From assembly GCA_001771815.1 (NCBI GenBank), contig MEPU01000013.1, positions 186,001 through 250,000 of the forward strand: 64,000 nucleotides of DNA. Reading direction: 5' to 3'. The first letter of the stretch is position 1. Every line of letters starts with the position of its first letter. Of this stretch, positions 1 to 9,224 are shown piece after piece. Both the position numbers and the translations under genes were made by a program. The notes beneath the pieces were generated by a model, which did not search any database, was not told where the DNA came from, and saw only the letters and a program-made list of their open reading frames with translations. This DNA comes from Bdellovibrionales bacterium RIFCSPHIGHO2_01_FULL_40_29. Lineage in GTDB: Bacteria > Bdellovibrionota > Bdellovibrionia > Bdellovibrionales > Bdellovibrionaceae.

Positions 1-1
1 G

Positions 2-634
2 GAAATGAATACTCGACTCCAGGTTGAGCACCCCATCACAGAACTTGTCACTGGATATGATTTAGTTAAAGAACAAATTTGGGTGGCAAAAGGAAAACCA
101 TTAAGCTTCAAGCAATCTGAAATTAAGCAGAAAGGTCACGCTATTGAGGCGCGAATCTGCGCTGAGGACCCTGTGACCTATAAACCCCATCCAGGAGTCA
201 TTCGAGCATGTCGTCATCCACAAGGACCATTCCTCAGAATTGACTCTTATGCTTACCCTGGCTATGAAGTGCCTATTTACTATGACCCAATGATTGCAAA
301 AGTTATCACCTGGGGAGATTCTCGTGAGGAGGCCATTCATCGAATGCAGCGAGCCCTCACCGAGTTTGTTTTGACTGGAATCAAAACAAATATTGTTTTG
401 CACAAAACCATTTTGAATCACCCCAAGTTTTTAGATGGCACCTACACAACCCAGTTTATCGAGAAAAATTTTGAAGTCTTAGAGCCTGAATTATTCAAAG
501 AGATTGATGACCCCGTATTTCTTATCAGCGCCGCCATCACCGCATATCGGGATCGTCAGTCAAAAGATGTCCGCAGATTAAATGTTGCTTCGACCTGGAA
601 ACGCATTGGCCGCAAACTTCAATTAAGAACATAG
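2..634 (+). CDS. accC: Biotin carboxylase, C-terminal part (5'-truncated by window edge)
   Basis: ATP-dependent carboxylation of biotin on a carrier protein, the first half-reaction of an acetyl-, propionyl- or other acyl-CoA carboxylase. The reading frame is open to the left edge, and only about the last 210 of some 450 residues are present. The visible start holds the active-site stretch NTRLQVEHPITE, followed by GHAIEARICAEDP and YYDPMIAKVITWG, all typical of the AccC C-terminal region. The Met at position 5 is internal to the family alignment, not a start. A separate biotin-carrier gene follows after 9 bp, so carboxylase and carrier are on different polypeptides but probably one operon. 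Whether the substrate is acetyl-CoA or a longer acyl-CoA cannot be told without the carboxyltransferase gene, which is not in the window. Confidence 0.9.
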   Translation, partial: EMNTRLQVEHPITELVTGYDLVKEQIWVAKGKPLSFKQSEIKQKGHAIEARICAEDPVTYKPHPGVIRACRHPQGPFLRIDSYAYPGYEVPIYYDPMIAKVITWGDSREEAIHRMQRALTEFVLTGIKTNIVLHKTILNHPKFLDGTYTTQFIEKNFEVLEPELFKEIDDPVFLISAAITAYRDRQSKDVRRLNVASTWKRIGRKLQLRT

Positions 635-643
635 GATAGTAAA

Positions 644-1177
644 ATGTACTTTGAAGCAGAACTACGAGATCGAAAATATAAAGTGGATGTTACCGAGGGC
701 CGACACACGTGGAGGGTCTCGCTTCAGCTTGAGGGACAAGACTGGAAGCATTATGATATTTCAAAATCTGATTTTAAGTCAGCTGAAGAATACATTAGCT
801 TTCTTTTTGAGGGAAAATCATATCTTATCGATGTTCTTGGTCAAGACACTGAGTACACCGTTTTTACTCGAAATTCATTTCGAACCATCAAGATTTTTAA
901 TGATGAAATGCTTTTACATGAATCTTTGAAAAAAGGTGGAGCTCTTGGAGCCGATACACAATTAAAATCTGGAATGCCCGGAAAGATTATTGAAATTTTT
1001 GTATCCGTAGGTGACGAAGTGAAAGCAGGAAAACCTCTTCTCATCATGGAAGCTATGAAAATGGAAAATGAAATGCGGGCCGCCAGCGATGTTGTTATAC
1101 AAGAAATTTGTGTCAAACAAGGCGACTCTGTTGAGTCCGGCGCCGTGCTCATTAAATTCGAACCCCTAAAAAAGTAA
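644..1177 (+). CDS. Biotin carboxyl carrier (biotinyl-domain) protein
   Basis: Carries the covalently bound biotin between the carboxylase upstream and a carboxyltransferase elsewhere. The C-terminal third is a biotinyl/lipoyl domain with the attachment motif EAMKMEN, the modified lysine being about residue 139 of 177; the GMPGKI and [12 protein letters not shown] stretches flank it. The first 100 residues do not resemble E. coli AccB and match the layout of carrier proteins that go with acyl-CoA or pyruvate-type carboxylases. The ATG follows AGGAT with 6 bp spacing. The same operon as the biotin carboxylase is inferred from the 9 bp gap. Substrate assignment stays open. Confidence 0.85.
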   Translation: MYFEAELRDRKYKVDVTEGRHTWRVSLQLEGQDWKHYDISKSDFKSAEEYISFLFEGKSYLIDVLGQDTEYTVFTRNSFRTIKIFNDEMLLHESLKKGGALGADTQLKSGMPGKIIEIFVSVGDEVKAGKPLLIMEAMKMENEMRAASDVVIQEICVKQGDSVESGAVLIKFEPLKK

Positions 1178-1202
1178 TGATGAATAACATATATCTTGGC
1201 CT

Positions 1203-1229
1203 TTGCATCAACCATTTGGTGTGATGCAA
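1203..1229 (+). promoter_or_regulatory. Strong RNA hairpin just before a lipoprotein start
   Basis: TTGCATCAACCA (1203-1214) pairs with TGGTGTGATGCAA (1217-1229), giving a stem of about 12 bp with one bulged G and a two-base loop. No T tract follows, so it is not a standard intrinsic terminator. It ends 7 nt before the ATG at 1237 and occupies the ribosome-loading region of the lipoprotein gene, which has no clear Shine-Dalgarno sequence. A role in separating or damping expression downstream of the biotin-carrier gene is inference. Confidence 0.45.
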
Positions 1230-1236
1230 TGGTCGG

Positions 1237-2061
1237 ATGAAAGTTTTAATCTGTTTACTTTTAATTTTTTCAATCGCAGCCTGTACTAAAATTGAATTCG
1301 GCTATAGCCTTGCTCCCCGATCAACGATGAGTCGCCTTGACGACTCCTTTGATTTTAAATCTGATCGCTACAAACAAGTTCGACAACAAGTTGAGAAAGA
1401 TTTTGAAAACAACCGTTCGCACCTCGCCCACCTCGCCGCGACCCATGTTGATGAAATAACTTCTCTGTCTCATAAAAAAGAGACAACCGCTCAGGATTTT
1501 GAAAAGCTATACACCTCGCTACAAAAATCTAGAGTGCAATTAATTCGATTATTCCTTGGCTCTTTTCGCTCTGTCATCCACGAGCTAACCCCTGAAGAAT
1601 CAGAAAATTTAAAAATCTTTTTTGCTAAAAAATCTATGGAATCAGAAAAAAAAATCTCACGAAAATCTACATTTATTGAAAAACAAATGGGAACATTTGA
1701 AAAATTTATGGATTTCTTTTTTGATGGAACCAATGATAATCAAAGAATTATCTATCGTCAGTTTTTAAATGAAAACTATGATTTTTTTATCGCTCAAATT
1801 GCTGCCAAAAAAAGTTTTGCAAAAAGATTCGCTGACCTTTTTCAAGAAAAAGAAAATCTTTTAGCATTTGTTGTCCAGTATTATAGCGGCACTCCCAGCG
1901 CCAAAGACCCCGCCATTCAGGCAGAATATCAACAATTCATTGAAAATTTATTTGTTGTACAAAATAAAATTTGGCTCGCTTCAGATCAGAAACAAAAGGA
2001 TGATCTTGCAGAAAATTTATTGAACCTCAAAAAACAACTTCAGCTCTTGGCTAAAAATTAG
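1237..2061 (+). CDS. Lipoprotein, DUF6279-like
   Basis: The N-terminus is a lipoprotein signal peptide with lipobox IAAC and lipidated Cys16. The rest (about 258 residues) is predicted alpha-helical, rich in Lys/Glu/Phe, with no catalytic motif that I recognise. The segment after the Cys (Tyr-rich, then a Leu-Asp-Asp pair and a KQVRQQVEKDF helix) resembles DUF6279 lipoproteins, whose function is unknown; this family call is tentative. The gene ends 11 bp inside the convergent tatC gene (stop codons at 2059-2061 and 2051-2053). A stable hairpin sits directly upstream of the start. Confidence 0.65.
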   Translation: MKVLICLLLIFSIAACTKIEFGYSLAPRSTMSRLDDSFDFKSDRYKQVRQQVEKDFENNRSHLAHLAATHVDEITSLSHKKETTAQDFEKLYTSLQKSRVQLIRLFLGSFRSVIHELTPEESENLKIFFAKKSMESEKKISRKSTFIEKQMGTFEKFMDFFFDGTNDNQRIIYRQFLNENYDFFIAQIAAKKSFAKRFADLFQEKENLLAFVVQYYSGTPSAKDPAIQAEYQQFIENLFVVQNKIWLASDQKQKDDLAENLLNLKKQLQLLAKN

Positions 2062-2824
2062 AATCGAAAGCTTCTGCGGCTTTTCTTCGTTCGAAAAACC
2101 CAACAACAAGAATAGAAACTTCATACAACACCCAAAGCGGCATCATCAGCAAAATCATGCTCAGCGCATCCGGAGGCGCCAGCACTGCAGAGAGGGCTGT
2201 GATTGTAACAACAGCGTATCGACGATTCTCTTTTAAGAATCTTTCGCTAACAGCTCCTACAAGGCCAAGAAATGAAATAATCACTGGCATTTCAAATGCC
2301 AGGCCAAAAACTAAAGATGTTTGAGTAAAAAAACCAAGATAGTGATCAATCGTAATCATTGGTTTGTCTACATCGCCGCCAAAAGTCATTAAGAATTTAA
2401 ATGCCATCGGAAGCACAATAAAATAAGTGAAAACAACACCTAATAAAAACTGAAGCGTTCCAAAAAAAATGAATCCCAAAGCAAATCGACGCTCATTGCG
2501 ATATAATGCTGGCGAAATAAATTTCCACAAGTGATAAAGCCAAAAGGGTGCTGATAAAAGAACTCCACAAATAAATGCGAGCTTGATATGAGCCATGAAC
2601 TTGTCAATCGGGGCTGTATAGATCAAACCACCTTGCGGAAGGTAGGACTGTATTGGCAAGCGCACAATATCAAAAATATAATCACTAAATCCCCAGCAAA
2701 AAATCATTCCAACAAAAATACCTATTGCCGCACGCGTGATGCGATAGCGCAATTCACCGATATGCTCGACTATCGACATCTCTTTAACTTCTTCGGCTGG
2801 TTGTGCAGGAACTAAATCACTCAT
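2051..2824 (-). CDS. tatC: Twin-arginine translocase subunit TatC
   Basis: Inner-membrane receptor for twin-arginine signal peptides in Sec-independent export of folded proteins. At 257 residues it has the family's six hydrophobic segments. The N-terminal EHIGELRYRI motif before the first membrane segment is the cytosolic region that contacts the RR signal, and FELLLGVVFTYF-type and FGLAFEMPV stretches mark later conserved segments. Its start codon lies inside the end of the preceding tatA/B-like gene (8 bp overlap), so the two are translationally coupled. It converges on the lipoprotein gene with an 11 bp overlap. Confidence 0.95.
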   Translation of the reverse strand: MSDLVPAQPAEEVKEMSIVEHIGELRYRITRAAIGIFVGMIFCWGFSDYIFDIVRLPIQSYLPQGGLIYTAPIDKFMAHIKLAFICGVLLSAPFWLYHLWKFISPALYRNERRFALGFIFFGTLQFLLGVVFTYFIVLPMAFKFLMTFGGDVDKPMITIDHYLGFFTQTSLVFGLAFEMPVIISFLGLVGAVSERFLKENRRYAVVTITALSAVLAPPDALSMILLMMPLWVLYEVSILVVGFFERRKAAEAFDSNF

Positions 2825-3074
2825 CTTTTTTCACTTCTGAGGTTTGTGCTGTTTGGTCTTTTGTTTCAACCGGCTTCTGCATGGTTTGCTTTTGTTTCAT
2901 CAAATCTTCCGGGGTTACCATGGCGTCACGTTTAATATCATCCCATAAACCAGATGTACTTCGTCGAAGATCGTTAAAAAAGCGAGCCACTTGACGAGCA
3001 AATTCGGGCAGCTTGTCTGGTGGAATAACAATGACGGCAATAATAATTAAAATAATAATATGGGACATGCTCAT
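2817..3074 (-). CDS. Tat translocase TatA/TatB-type subunit
   Basis: Short protein (85 residues) with one N-terminal membrane helix (residues about 4-19), a proline hinge (IPPDKLPEFAR) and an amphipathic helix followed by a polar tail: the TatA/TatB plan. The Pro-Asp-Lys-Leu-Pro hinge and the lack of the TatA Phe-Gly pair lean towards TatB, but I do not separate the two with confidence. It is coupled to tatC by an 8 bp overlap. Only one A/B-type gene is here, so either it serves both roles or another copy lies elsewhere. Confidence 0.85.
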   Translation of the reverse strand: MSMSHIIILIIIAVIVIPPDKLPEFARQVARFFNDLRRSTSGLWDDIKRDAMVTPEDLMKQKQTMQKPVETKDQTAQTSEVKKDE

Positions 3075-3089
3075 GCCCTAAAAAATAGC

Positions 3090-3698
3090 TTAGGCTTTCG
3101 AGACTTTCAATTGTTCTTTTGGCAATGTAACAACGCCCAGCTCATTTAGCTTTTCTCGAGCTAACTCTGAGCCGGTGCGCAAATATCGATCATACAGTTT
3201 TAAAACATCTGAGTCTGACTGTACCTGAGATTTTTCGCTCACGTAGTTCAATACGTCCACAAACTCGTTGAAACGCTTAGAAAATGTAGAAAAAATAATG
3301 GATAATGAATCTTCTTTTGTCCATGTTGCTAGATTAAAATAAGCCGCAGAACCAATCTCAGTATAATAATCAATATCTACAATTTTTCTATGCAAAGAAT
3401 CTGCAAAAAAACCCGTTAGATACAATGACTTCTCAGCCACTGTTCGCATCAGTTCTTTGTTTTTTGGCCGCTCAGAGTTCATAGCAACCAAGTACATTTC
3501 AGCAAATGTCTCCGGAGGCTTTTCCAATGAATCGCTTTCAAAAGGATTATGAAAATTTTTAGAAAATAAATACTGCTTCAGAACCTGAACCAAATAAGCC
3601 TCAACCTGGGGATGGGCTTTTACCTGCCGCTCAACACAAGCCTCGCGGACAACCTCCGTAAAATGCTCTTCTGGTGTAATGAAGACAAAAGATTTCAT
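3090..3698 (-). CDS. Conserved hypothetical protein upstream of tat genes
   Basis: A 202-residue soluble protein without signal peptide, membrane helix or motif that I recognise. It is mostly helical by composition, with several aromatic-rich stretches in the middle. It lies 15 bp upstream of the TatA/B-like gene on the same strand, so it is probably the first gene of a tat operon. The start ATG at 3698 is preceded by a weak AGAGG-like purine run. A link to Tat export is only suggested by position. Database homologues restricted to predatory bacteria would be my expectation, not something seen. Confidence 0.6.
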   Translation of the reverse strand: MKSFVFITPEEHFTEVVREACVERQVKAHPQVEAYLVQVLKQYLFSKNFHNPFESDSLEKPPETFAEMYLVAMNSERPKNKELMRTVAEKSLYLTGFFADSLHRKIVDIDYYTEIGSAAYFNLATWTKEDSLSIIFSTFSKRFNEFVDVLNYVSEKSQVQSDSDVLKLYDRYLRTGSELAREKLNELGVVTLPKEQLKVSKA

Positions 3699-3789
3699 TT
3701 TGAGACACCTCTTCTACACATTCTATCTTATCGGTACATTACACCATGTGCTAAAAAATATCTTTGTTTACAGACCTAAGGATGGCTCC

Positions 3790-6399
3790 CTACTTCAACT
3801 CGCGACCCACAATACTAATAACATTGGGCTTAGTGAATAATTTCATCGCTAAATCCTGTATTCGTTTTGCAGTGACTTTTTCATATTCCGCGACAACATT
3901 TAAGCTTTTATGATAATCGTTTCCATAGACCTCATCAAAAACAATCAAGTTACAGATTGCAGATTTTCGCTGAAGCCCAATATCATGCTGGCCTATTAAA
4001 TATTTTTTTGCTCGATCTAGCTCTTCCGCTCCAACGAGGGTGTCGCATATTTTTTTAAACTCAACTTGAAACATTTCAATCGCTTTTTCTACCTTTTCTG
4101 GAGAACATGCAATGTAGCCACCAAAGTACCCGGTCTCGACGGATTCCATTTTAACTGGAGAAACAGAATACGCCAAAGAACTCTTGTCGCGAAGTTCATA
4201 AAAAAGTCGTCCACCCTGCCCGGCTAAAACGGCTTGTATCGTATGAAGAACAAAGCGATCAGGGTCTGTAATAGGAATTCCGCGATATCCAATAATAACA
4301 TGCGTTTGCTCTTTATCCTTTTCGAGAAAAACCCTTTTGCTTTCTGCTAATGGTGCGGGAGCTGGGCCGTTGCTGACTTGACCCTTTTTTGAAAATGACT
4401 CTTCCATTTGATGAGCCATATCAATCCACTGTGATTTGTCGAATTGCCCTACGACTGTCATTGTTAAATTATCCGGCGACAGAATACGGTTTTTAAGATC
4501 GACTAAATCGTTTTGATGAAGCGAGGTGAGCGTCTCAACGGTCCCCAATGATTCATACGCCAACGGATGGTTTCCAAACATAGCCTTATGAAACTGTCGC
4601 GAACACAAATACGAAGGGTGATCCACCTTCGCTTTGATTTGTTGAAAAAGAATTTCTTTCTCGCGCTGAATAACAGGCTCGCTAAGAAGCGGTTTTGTTA
4701 TCGCTTCAATCGCCAATTCTAGAGATTTTTTTTCAAATCCAGTTAAATACTCTAAAGAAAATCCAAAGGTATTCTTTCCAGTAAATGCAGAAATTCCCAG
4801 AGCCAGATCCTCCGTTTCTGCTAAAAACCTTTCTTCGCTGCGCCCCTTTGTTCCACTGAACCAAACGCGTGACATCAACTCCGAAAGGCCCATTTTGTCT
4901 GGAGTCTCCATGCGCGCACCACCACGAAAAGCCAGCTTTGCAGAAACCGTTGGGATATCTTCTGTTGGAAGCATAAAAATTTTCATTCCTGACGCCAGAG
5001 AAATCTCTTCGACTTCGAGGTGCGATTTTTTATGGTGAGCTGGTAGCGCAAGGTTTTCAATTTTTAACTTTTTATCATTACTTTTTTCGACCTTTGCTTT
5101 GCTTAAAAATATTTTTTTCTTCCATGTTTTTGAAATTTCTAAAAGCTTTGCTTCAGCTCGCTTCTTATCCTCGTTGGCCATATAGGAAACACTGAGTTGA
5201 TCCAGCTTAAGATACTTCCGCGCCACCTTTTGAACATCTACCGGTGTGATTTTATTAATAGCCGCTAAATATTTTTTAAATCCGTTCGGATCGCCCAAGT
5301 AAAACTCTAAGGACCCGGCCTTATTCGCTATTCCATCGACTGTTTCAATGGAATAGAATTGTTCAGACGATATCGAAACGCGAGCTCGTTTTATTTCAGA
5401 CCAAAGCGGAAGATTATTTTGAATTTGATCGATTTCATTCAGTATGCCTTCTGTCACTGCATCAAACTTGCCTTTTTCAAATTGAGCAGAAAAAACAAAA
5501 AGTCCTTTGTCTTGAGGGTTATAATTAAATGCAGCAATTGCTGTTGCGACGGGCTCATTGAGACGTAACTTTTTGACCAACCGCGAACTGTCGCCATGGC
5601 CAAGAATCATCGACAACACATCCAGAGCAGGAACATCTTTGTGTTTTACTGATGGAGCTTTAAATGAAAAATGCAGATGCTGATCTTGTAATTCCGATTT
5701 TTCAAATCGACTTGTAAATTTTTTCTGAACAGGCTCGGTTGCTCGCTTTCTGGTTTCGAGCTTAAACGGCTTAAAGGAAGAAAAATACTGGCTGACTTTC
5801 TCCTTCATTTCAGAAATCTCGAAATCTCCAGACACAACGAGAAACATGTTCGAAGGAACGTAGCGCGACTGGTAAAAACTTTTTATCTTTTTTGCGGACC
5901 ATGATCGAACATTTTTGTCGTAACCAATAACGGGGATACCATAGGAATGTTTTTTAAAAGCCGTCGAAAAAAGCAATTGTGACGATCTTCTTTGGGGTGA
6001 ATCTTTACCCATCTTAATCTCTTCGCAAACAACCTCGCGCTCGCTATCAACTTCTGCAGGATCAAAAAGAGGATAGCCCATCATTTGGCTAATAACATCC
6101 AAGGCCACATCGCTATAGCTTTTTGAAATTGTCACATAAAACACCGTTTGATCAAATGATGTGTAGGCATTAAGCTCGCCACCCGACGCTTCGACAATAT
6201 TGGCAATTTCGCCAACCTTGTACTTGTCTGAACCCTTAAAAACCAAATGTTCTATAAAATGACTGATGCCCTCTTCACCTTTTTTTTCATCTGCGCTTCC
6301 GGTCTTAACCCACATCTGGACGCTCACAACCGGCGACTTTTGACTTTGAATTAAAAGGACCTTTAATTTGTTTTTAAGTTGAAATTTTACTTGCTTCAT
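3790..6399 (-). CDS. M16 family zinc metallopeptidase, two-domain
   Basis: Pitrilysin/insulinase-family protease of 869 residues. The N-terminal half carries the inverted zinc motif HFIEH (His47, Glu50, His51) with the distal Glu at about residue 127 (in VVCEEIK). The C-terminal half (from about residue 460) repeats the fold without the zinc site, as is usual for the inactive partner domain. There is no obvious signal peptide, so the enzyme may be cytoplasmic or exported by another route. The ATG is preceded by AAGGAC with 6 bp spacing. Its start is only 13 bp from the start of the divergent hemW, so each gene's promoter overlaps the other's 5' end. Confidence 0.9.
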   Translation of the reverse strand: MKQVKFQLKNKLKVLLIQSQKSPVVSVQMWVKTGSADEKKGEEGISHFIEHLVFKGSDKYKVGEIANIVEASGGELNAYTSFDQTVFYVTISKSYSDVALDVISQMMGYPLFDPAEVDSEREVVCEEIKMGKDSPQRRSSQLLFSTAFKKHSYGIPVIGYDKNVRSWSAKKIKSFYQSRYVPSNMFLVVSGDFEISEMKEKVSQYFSSFKPFKLETRKRATEPVQKKFTSRFEKSELQDQHLHFSFKAPSVKHKDVPALDVLSMILGHGDSSRLVKKLRLNEPVATAIAAFNYNPQDKGLFVFSAQFEKGKFDAVTEGILNEIDQIQNNLPLWSEIKRARVSISSEQFYSIETVDGIANKAGSLEFYLGDPNGFKKYLAAINKITPVDVQKVARKYLKLDQLSVSYMANEDKKRAEAKLLEISKTWKKKIFLSKAKVEKSNDKKLKIENLALPAHHKKSHLEVEEISLASGMKIFMLPTEDIPTVSAKLAFRGGARMETPDKMGLSELMSRVWFSGTKGRSEERFLAETEDLALGISAFTGKNTFGFSLEYLTGFEKKSLELAIEAITKPLLSEPVIQREKEILFQQIKAKVDHPSYLCSRQFHKAMFGNHPLAYESLGTVETLTSLHQNDLVDLKNRILSPDNLTMTVVGQFDKSQWIDMAHQMEESFSKKGQVSNGPAPAPLAESKRVFLEKDKEQTHVIIGYRGIPITDPDRFVLHTIQAVLAGQGGRLFYELRDKSSLAYSVSPVKMESVETGYFGGYIACSPEKVEKAIEMFQVEFKKICDTLVGAEELDRAKKYLIGQHDIGLQRKSAICNLIVFDEVYGNDYHKSLNVVAEYEKVTAKRIQDLAMKLFTKPNVISIVGRELK

Positions 6400-6406
6400 T
6401 TATAAG
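6379..6406 (+). promoter_or_regulatory. Sigma70-type promoter placed for a leaderless hemW mRNA
   Basis: TTGAAA (6379-6384), 16 bp spacer, TATAAG (6401-6406), then six bases and the hemW ATG at 6413. The -10 element therefore occupies -12 to -7 relative to the A of the start codon, so transcription is expected to begin at or next to the ATG. hemW has no Shine-Dalgarno sequence. The -35 lies inside the M16 peptidase coding region on the other strand. Confidence 0.55.
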
Positions 6407-6412
6407 TCCTTT

Positions 6413-7600
6413 ATGGGTTTAGGTATTTATATTCACATTCCATACTGCTTGCAGCGCTGCACATATTGTGATTTTGCAACCTATGTACATTCTGAAATCA
6501 AACCTCCAGAGTTTTATGTTGAAATTGTTAAAAAAGAAATAGCCCTTCGCCATCAATTTTTTGAAAACTTCAAAACAGTTCCGCTTTCAACCATTTACTT
6601 TGGTGGCGGGACCCCCAGCCTGATTCCGGCTGAACACATTGTAAATCTGATTGCAGAGCTTTCCAAGTTTGGTTATCAAACTGGACCACAAACAGAAATC
6701 ACTATAGAAATCAATCCGGCAACAATTGATGAGCGAAAGCTCGAAATTTATTTAGAAGCTGGTGTAAATCGATTCAGTGTCGGTGCGCAGACTTTTTCTG
6801 ATCGCCTGCTAAAAATGGTTCACCGCGAACATAACGCAGAACAAACTCGACAAACCCTGGCTTTACTAAGAAAATACAATCTTAACTTCTCATTTGATTT
6901 GCTTTTTGCTTTACCCACCCAAACTTTGGCCGAGTTGCAAAATGACCTTTCCATTGCTGTTGATCTAGGCTCGAGGCATCTCTCACCTTATTGTCTCACT
7001 GTTCCCGAGGGACATCCCCTTTCGAAAAATCGTCCTCCTGAAAATGATCAAATTGAAATGTTTGAGATCATCCACAGAAGACTTCAGGAAAATGGATTTT
7101 ATCGCTATGAAATTTCGAATTATTCTTTACCGGGATTTGAGTCCAAGCACAATTTATTGTATTGGACGGATCGAAGCTATTGGGGTCTTGGACTTAGTGC
7201 TCACTCGTATATGAAAGAGAGCCAGCTTCCCAACAGTTGGGGGACTCGTTTTTGGAATCAAAATAATTTTGATCTCTATACAGATCAAATACAGAAACCT
7301 CATCAGTCTTCAGATTTGTTTGATTTTTCGGTCTCGCAAATTGAGTTTTTGAAGAAACACCAATCTTTAACTGATTTTTGCCATACCTCTTTGCGACTAG
7401 ATACAGGACTTTCAATCACAGACCTTACACACAAATTTGGAAATCAAATCGAGCGCGTCATTCTAAATCTAGCACAACCACTTCTTGATCGAGACATCCT
7501 CCGATTTAACGGAAACGCCTATAAATTGACCGAAAAAGGAGTGCTCATCAGCAACCAAGTGTTTGAGCAGTTTACCTTTTTAGGCAAAGATATCCTTTAA
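6413..7600 (+). CDS. hemW: HemW-like radical SAM protein (heme chaperone / CPO-III-like)
   Basis: Member of the HemN/HemW radical SAM family, 395 residues. The iron-sulfur motif is C12-x3-C16-x2-C19 (YIHIPYCLQRCTYCDF), followed by the glycine-rich YFGGGTPSL and the EINPATI SAM-binding region. Length and the short N-terminus fit HemW, described as a heme-binding chaperone, better than true coproporphyrinogen dehydrogenase HemN, which has an N-terminal extension; the functional call follows from the family. There is no ribosome binding site, and a promoter 7 bp before the ATG suggests a leaderless transcript. Confidence 0.85.
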   Translation: MGLGIYIHIPYCLQRCTYCDFATYVHSEIKPPEFYVEIVKKEIALRHQFFENFKTVPLSTIYFGGGTPSLIPAEHIVNLIAELSKFGYQTGPQTEITIEINPATIDERKLEIYLEAGVNRFSVGAQTFSDRLLKMVHREHNAEQTRQTLALLRKYNLNFSFDLLFALPTQTLAELQNDLSIAVDLGSRHLSPYCLTVPEGHPLSKNRPPENDQIEMFEIIHRRLQENGFYRYEISNYSLPGFESKHNLLYWTDRSYWGLGLSAHSYMKESQLPNSWGTRFWNQNNFDLYTDQIQKPHQSSDLFDFSVSQIEFLKKHQSLTDFCHTSLRLDTGLSITDLTHKFGNQIERVILNLAQPLLDRDILRFNGNAYKLTEKGVLISNQVFEQFTFLGKDIL

Positions 7601-7686
7601 CAAGAGTCATTTTTATTTCGCCTCTTACATTGACAATTCTAGTAGAAAACTCAATGTTTATAGAGGTTTAGAATTTGGAGCCACAC

Positions 7687-8220
7687 ATGACAAATGATGA
7701 TAAAAACAATACGACGGACATCACGCCGGATCACTCAGAAGCAACCGCGGCAAAAAGCGAGCTAGAGCTCGCCATTGAAGAATCTGCTAAATGGAAAAGT
7801 GATTTTTTATATTTAAAAGCAGAATTTGAAAATTATAAAAGAAATGCTTTAAAGGAGCGCTCTGAATTGCTTAAGTTTGGCGCCGAGCGCATGGCTCGGG
7901 ACTTGTTAGATGTCATGGATAACTTTGAGCGCGCGATGCAGGTTCACCTTTCTGTTGAAACAATTCCAAATTATCGAACAGGAATTGAACTCACAGCAAA
8001 AGAGTTAAAAGATGTTCTTTTAAAGCATGGCATTCAAGAAGTTCCAAGCGAGGGGCAACTCTTCAATCCTTCTATTCATGAAGCTCTCAGCTCTGAACCA
8101 ACCACAAGTGTTCCAAGCGGTCATATTTCAAAAGTTTTTAAAAAACCATACAAGTTTCATGATAAAGTGATTCGAACAGGACAGGTTGTTGTCGCTACGG
8201 CTCCGAAAACAGAGGCTTAA
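7687..8220 (+). CDS. grpE: GrpE nucleotide exchange factor
   Basis: Co-chaperone that releases ADP from DnaK. Residues from about 30 form a long coiled coil ([16 protein letters not shown] onward), and the C-terminal beta domain contains the [20 protein letters not shown] stretch with the conserved NP.xHEA core. The ATG at 7687 is preferred over an in-frame TTG at 7675 because GGAG (7677-7680) lies 6 bp before it. A TTGACA at 7630-7635 could be the -35 of its promoter, but I see no good -10, so this is weak. It is followed after 2 bp by a J-domain gene; dnaK is not in the window. Confidence 0.93.
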   Translation: MTNDDKNNTTDITPDHSEATAAKSELELAIEESAKWKSDFLYLKAEFENYKRNALKERSELLKFGAERMARDLLDVMDNFERAMQVHLSVETIPNYRTGIELTAKELKDVLLKHGIQEVPSEGQLFNPSIHEALSSEPTTSVPSGHISKVFKKPYKFHDKVIRTGQVVVATAPKTEA

Positions 8221-8222
8221 TC

Positions 8223-9224
8223 ATGTCAAAAAAAGATTTCTATCACATTTTGGGTGTTTCAAAGTCAGCAAAGTCTGATGAAATAAAAAAAGCTTACCGC
8301 AAGCTAGCTATGCAATATCACCCCGATAAAAATCAAGGCAATAAAAAAGCTGAAGAAAAGTTTAAAGAGATTTCTGAAGCCTATGAAACTTTAAGCGATG
8401 AAAAAAAACGACAGGCCTATGATCAATTTGGTCATGCGGGCGCACAAGGAAACCCCTTTGCTGGTGGAAACCCGTTCGGCCGCAGTGGTCAAGCCTCGGG
8501 TACAGATCCGTTTCATGATATTTTTGGAGACGCTTTCGGAGATATTTTTACTGGTGGCGGCGCGCGGGGTCCTCGTGGCAATCCTTTTGGTGGTGCTGGA
8601 CCGCGATCTCGAACTGGATTTGGCAGTCGGCCCGCTCGCGGATCAGATCTTCGTTACTCGTTAGCAATCAGTTTTGAAGAGGCCGCCCTGGGCACAGAAA
8701 AAACAATCAGTTTTATGCGACAGAAAGGCTCAAAAGAAGACTCCGCAAAACTTTCTGTTACCGTTCCTGCTGGCGTTAAAGAAGGCCAGCGCTTGAAGCT
8801 TTCTCAAGAGGGCGATCAGCCCACGGGTGGCGAGGCTGGCGATCTTTATGTTATAGTCAGCTTGCAAGATCATCCCCTTTTTAAGCGTGAAGAATATGAT
8901 GTGATTTTAGATTTGCCGGTGACCTATACTGAAGCCATTCTTGGCTCAACTGCCGAAATTCCAACCCTGTTTGGAAAAGCAGAAATAAAAATTCCATCTG
9001 GCACGCACACTGGTCAAACCTTTCGCCTTAAAGGCAAAGGCTTTCCAAAGCTTGGCTCCGTCGGCGCTGGAGACATGCTTGTCCGAATAATTGTTGATAC
9101 CCCGGATCAGATCAATTCTCGCCAGAAAGAAATCATAGAAGAACTTCATCGCTTTAAAGAAATCACTCCACTTGTTAAAGCTTATCAAGATAAATTACAA
9201 AACCTATTAAGGACCCGTAAATGA
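8223..9224 (+). CDS. J-domain co-chaperone without zinc finger (CbpA/DnaJ type II)
   Basis: Stimulates the DnaK ATPase and binds clients. The J domain is residues 4-70 with the HPD tripeptide at 33-35. A Gly/Phe-rich segment runs to about residue 135 (repeats of [14 protein letters not shown]). Two beta-sandwich client-binding domains follow. The four CxxCxGxG zinc repeats of canonical DnaJ are absent, which places it with CbpA-like proteins; a full DnaJ is probably encoded elsewhere. It is in one operon with grpE (2 bp gap), and its stop overlaps the next start (ATGA). Confidence 0.92.
   Translation: MSKKDFYHILGVSKSAKSDEIKKAYRKLAMQYHPDKNQGNKKAEEKFKEISEAYETLSDEKKRQAYDQFGHAGAQGNPFAGGNPFGRSGQASGTDPFHDIFGDAFGDIFTGGGARGPRGNPFGGAGPRSRTGFGSRPARGSDLRYSLAISFEEAALGTEKTISFMRQKGSKEDSAKLSVTVPAGVKEGQRLKLSQEGDQPTGGEAGDLYVIVSLQDHPLFKREEYDVILDLPVTYTEAILGSTAEIPTLFGKAEIKIPSGTHTGQTFRLKGKGFPKLGSVGAGDMLVRIIVDTPDQINSRQKEIIEELHRFKEITPLVKAYQDKLQNLLRTRK

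Noticed and set aside
7601-7686. CIRCE or sigma32-type heat-shock element before grpE
   Set aside because: TTGACA is present, but no inverted CIRCE repeat and no good -10 were found.
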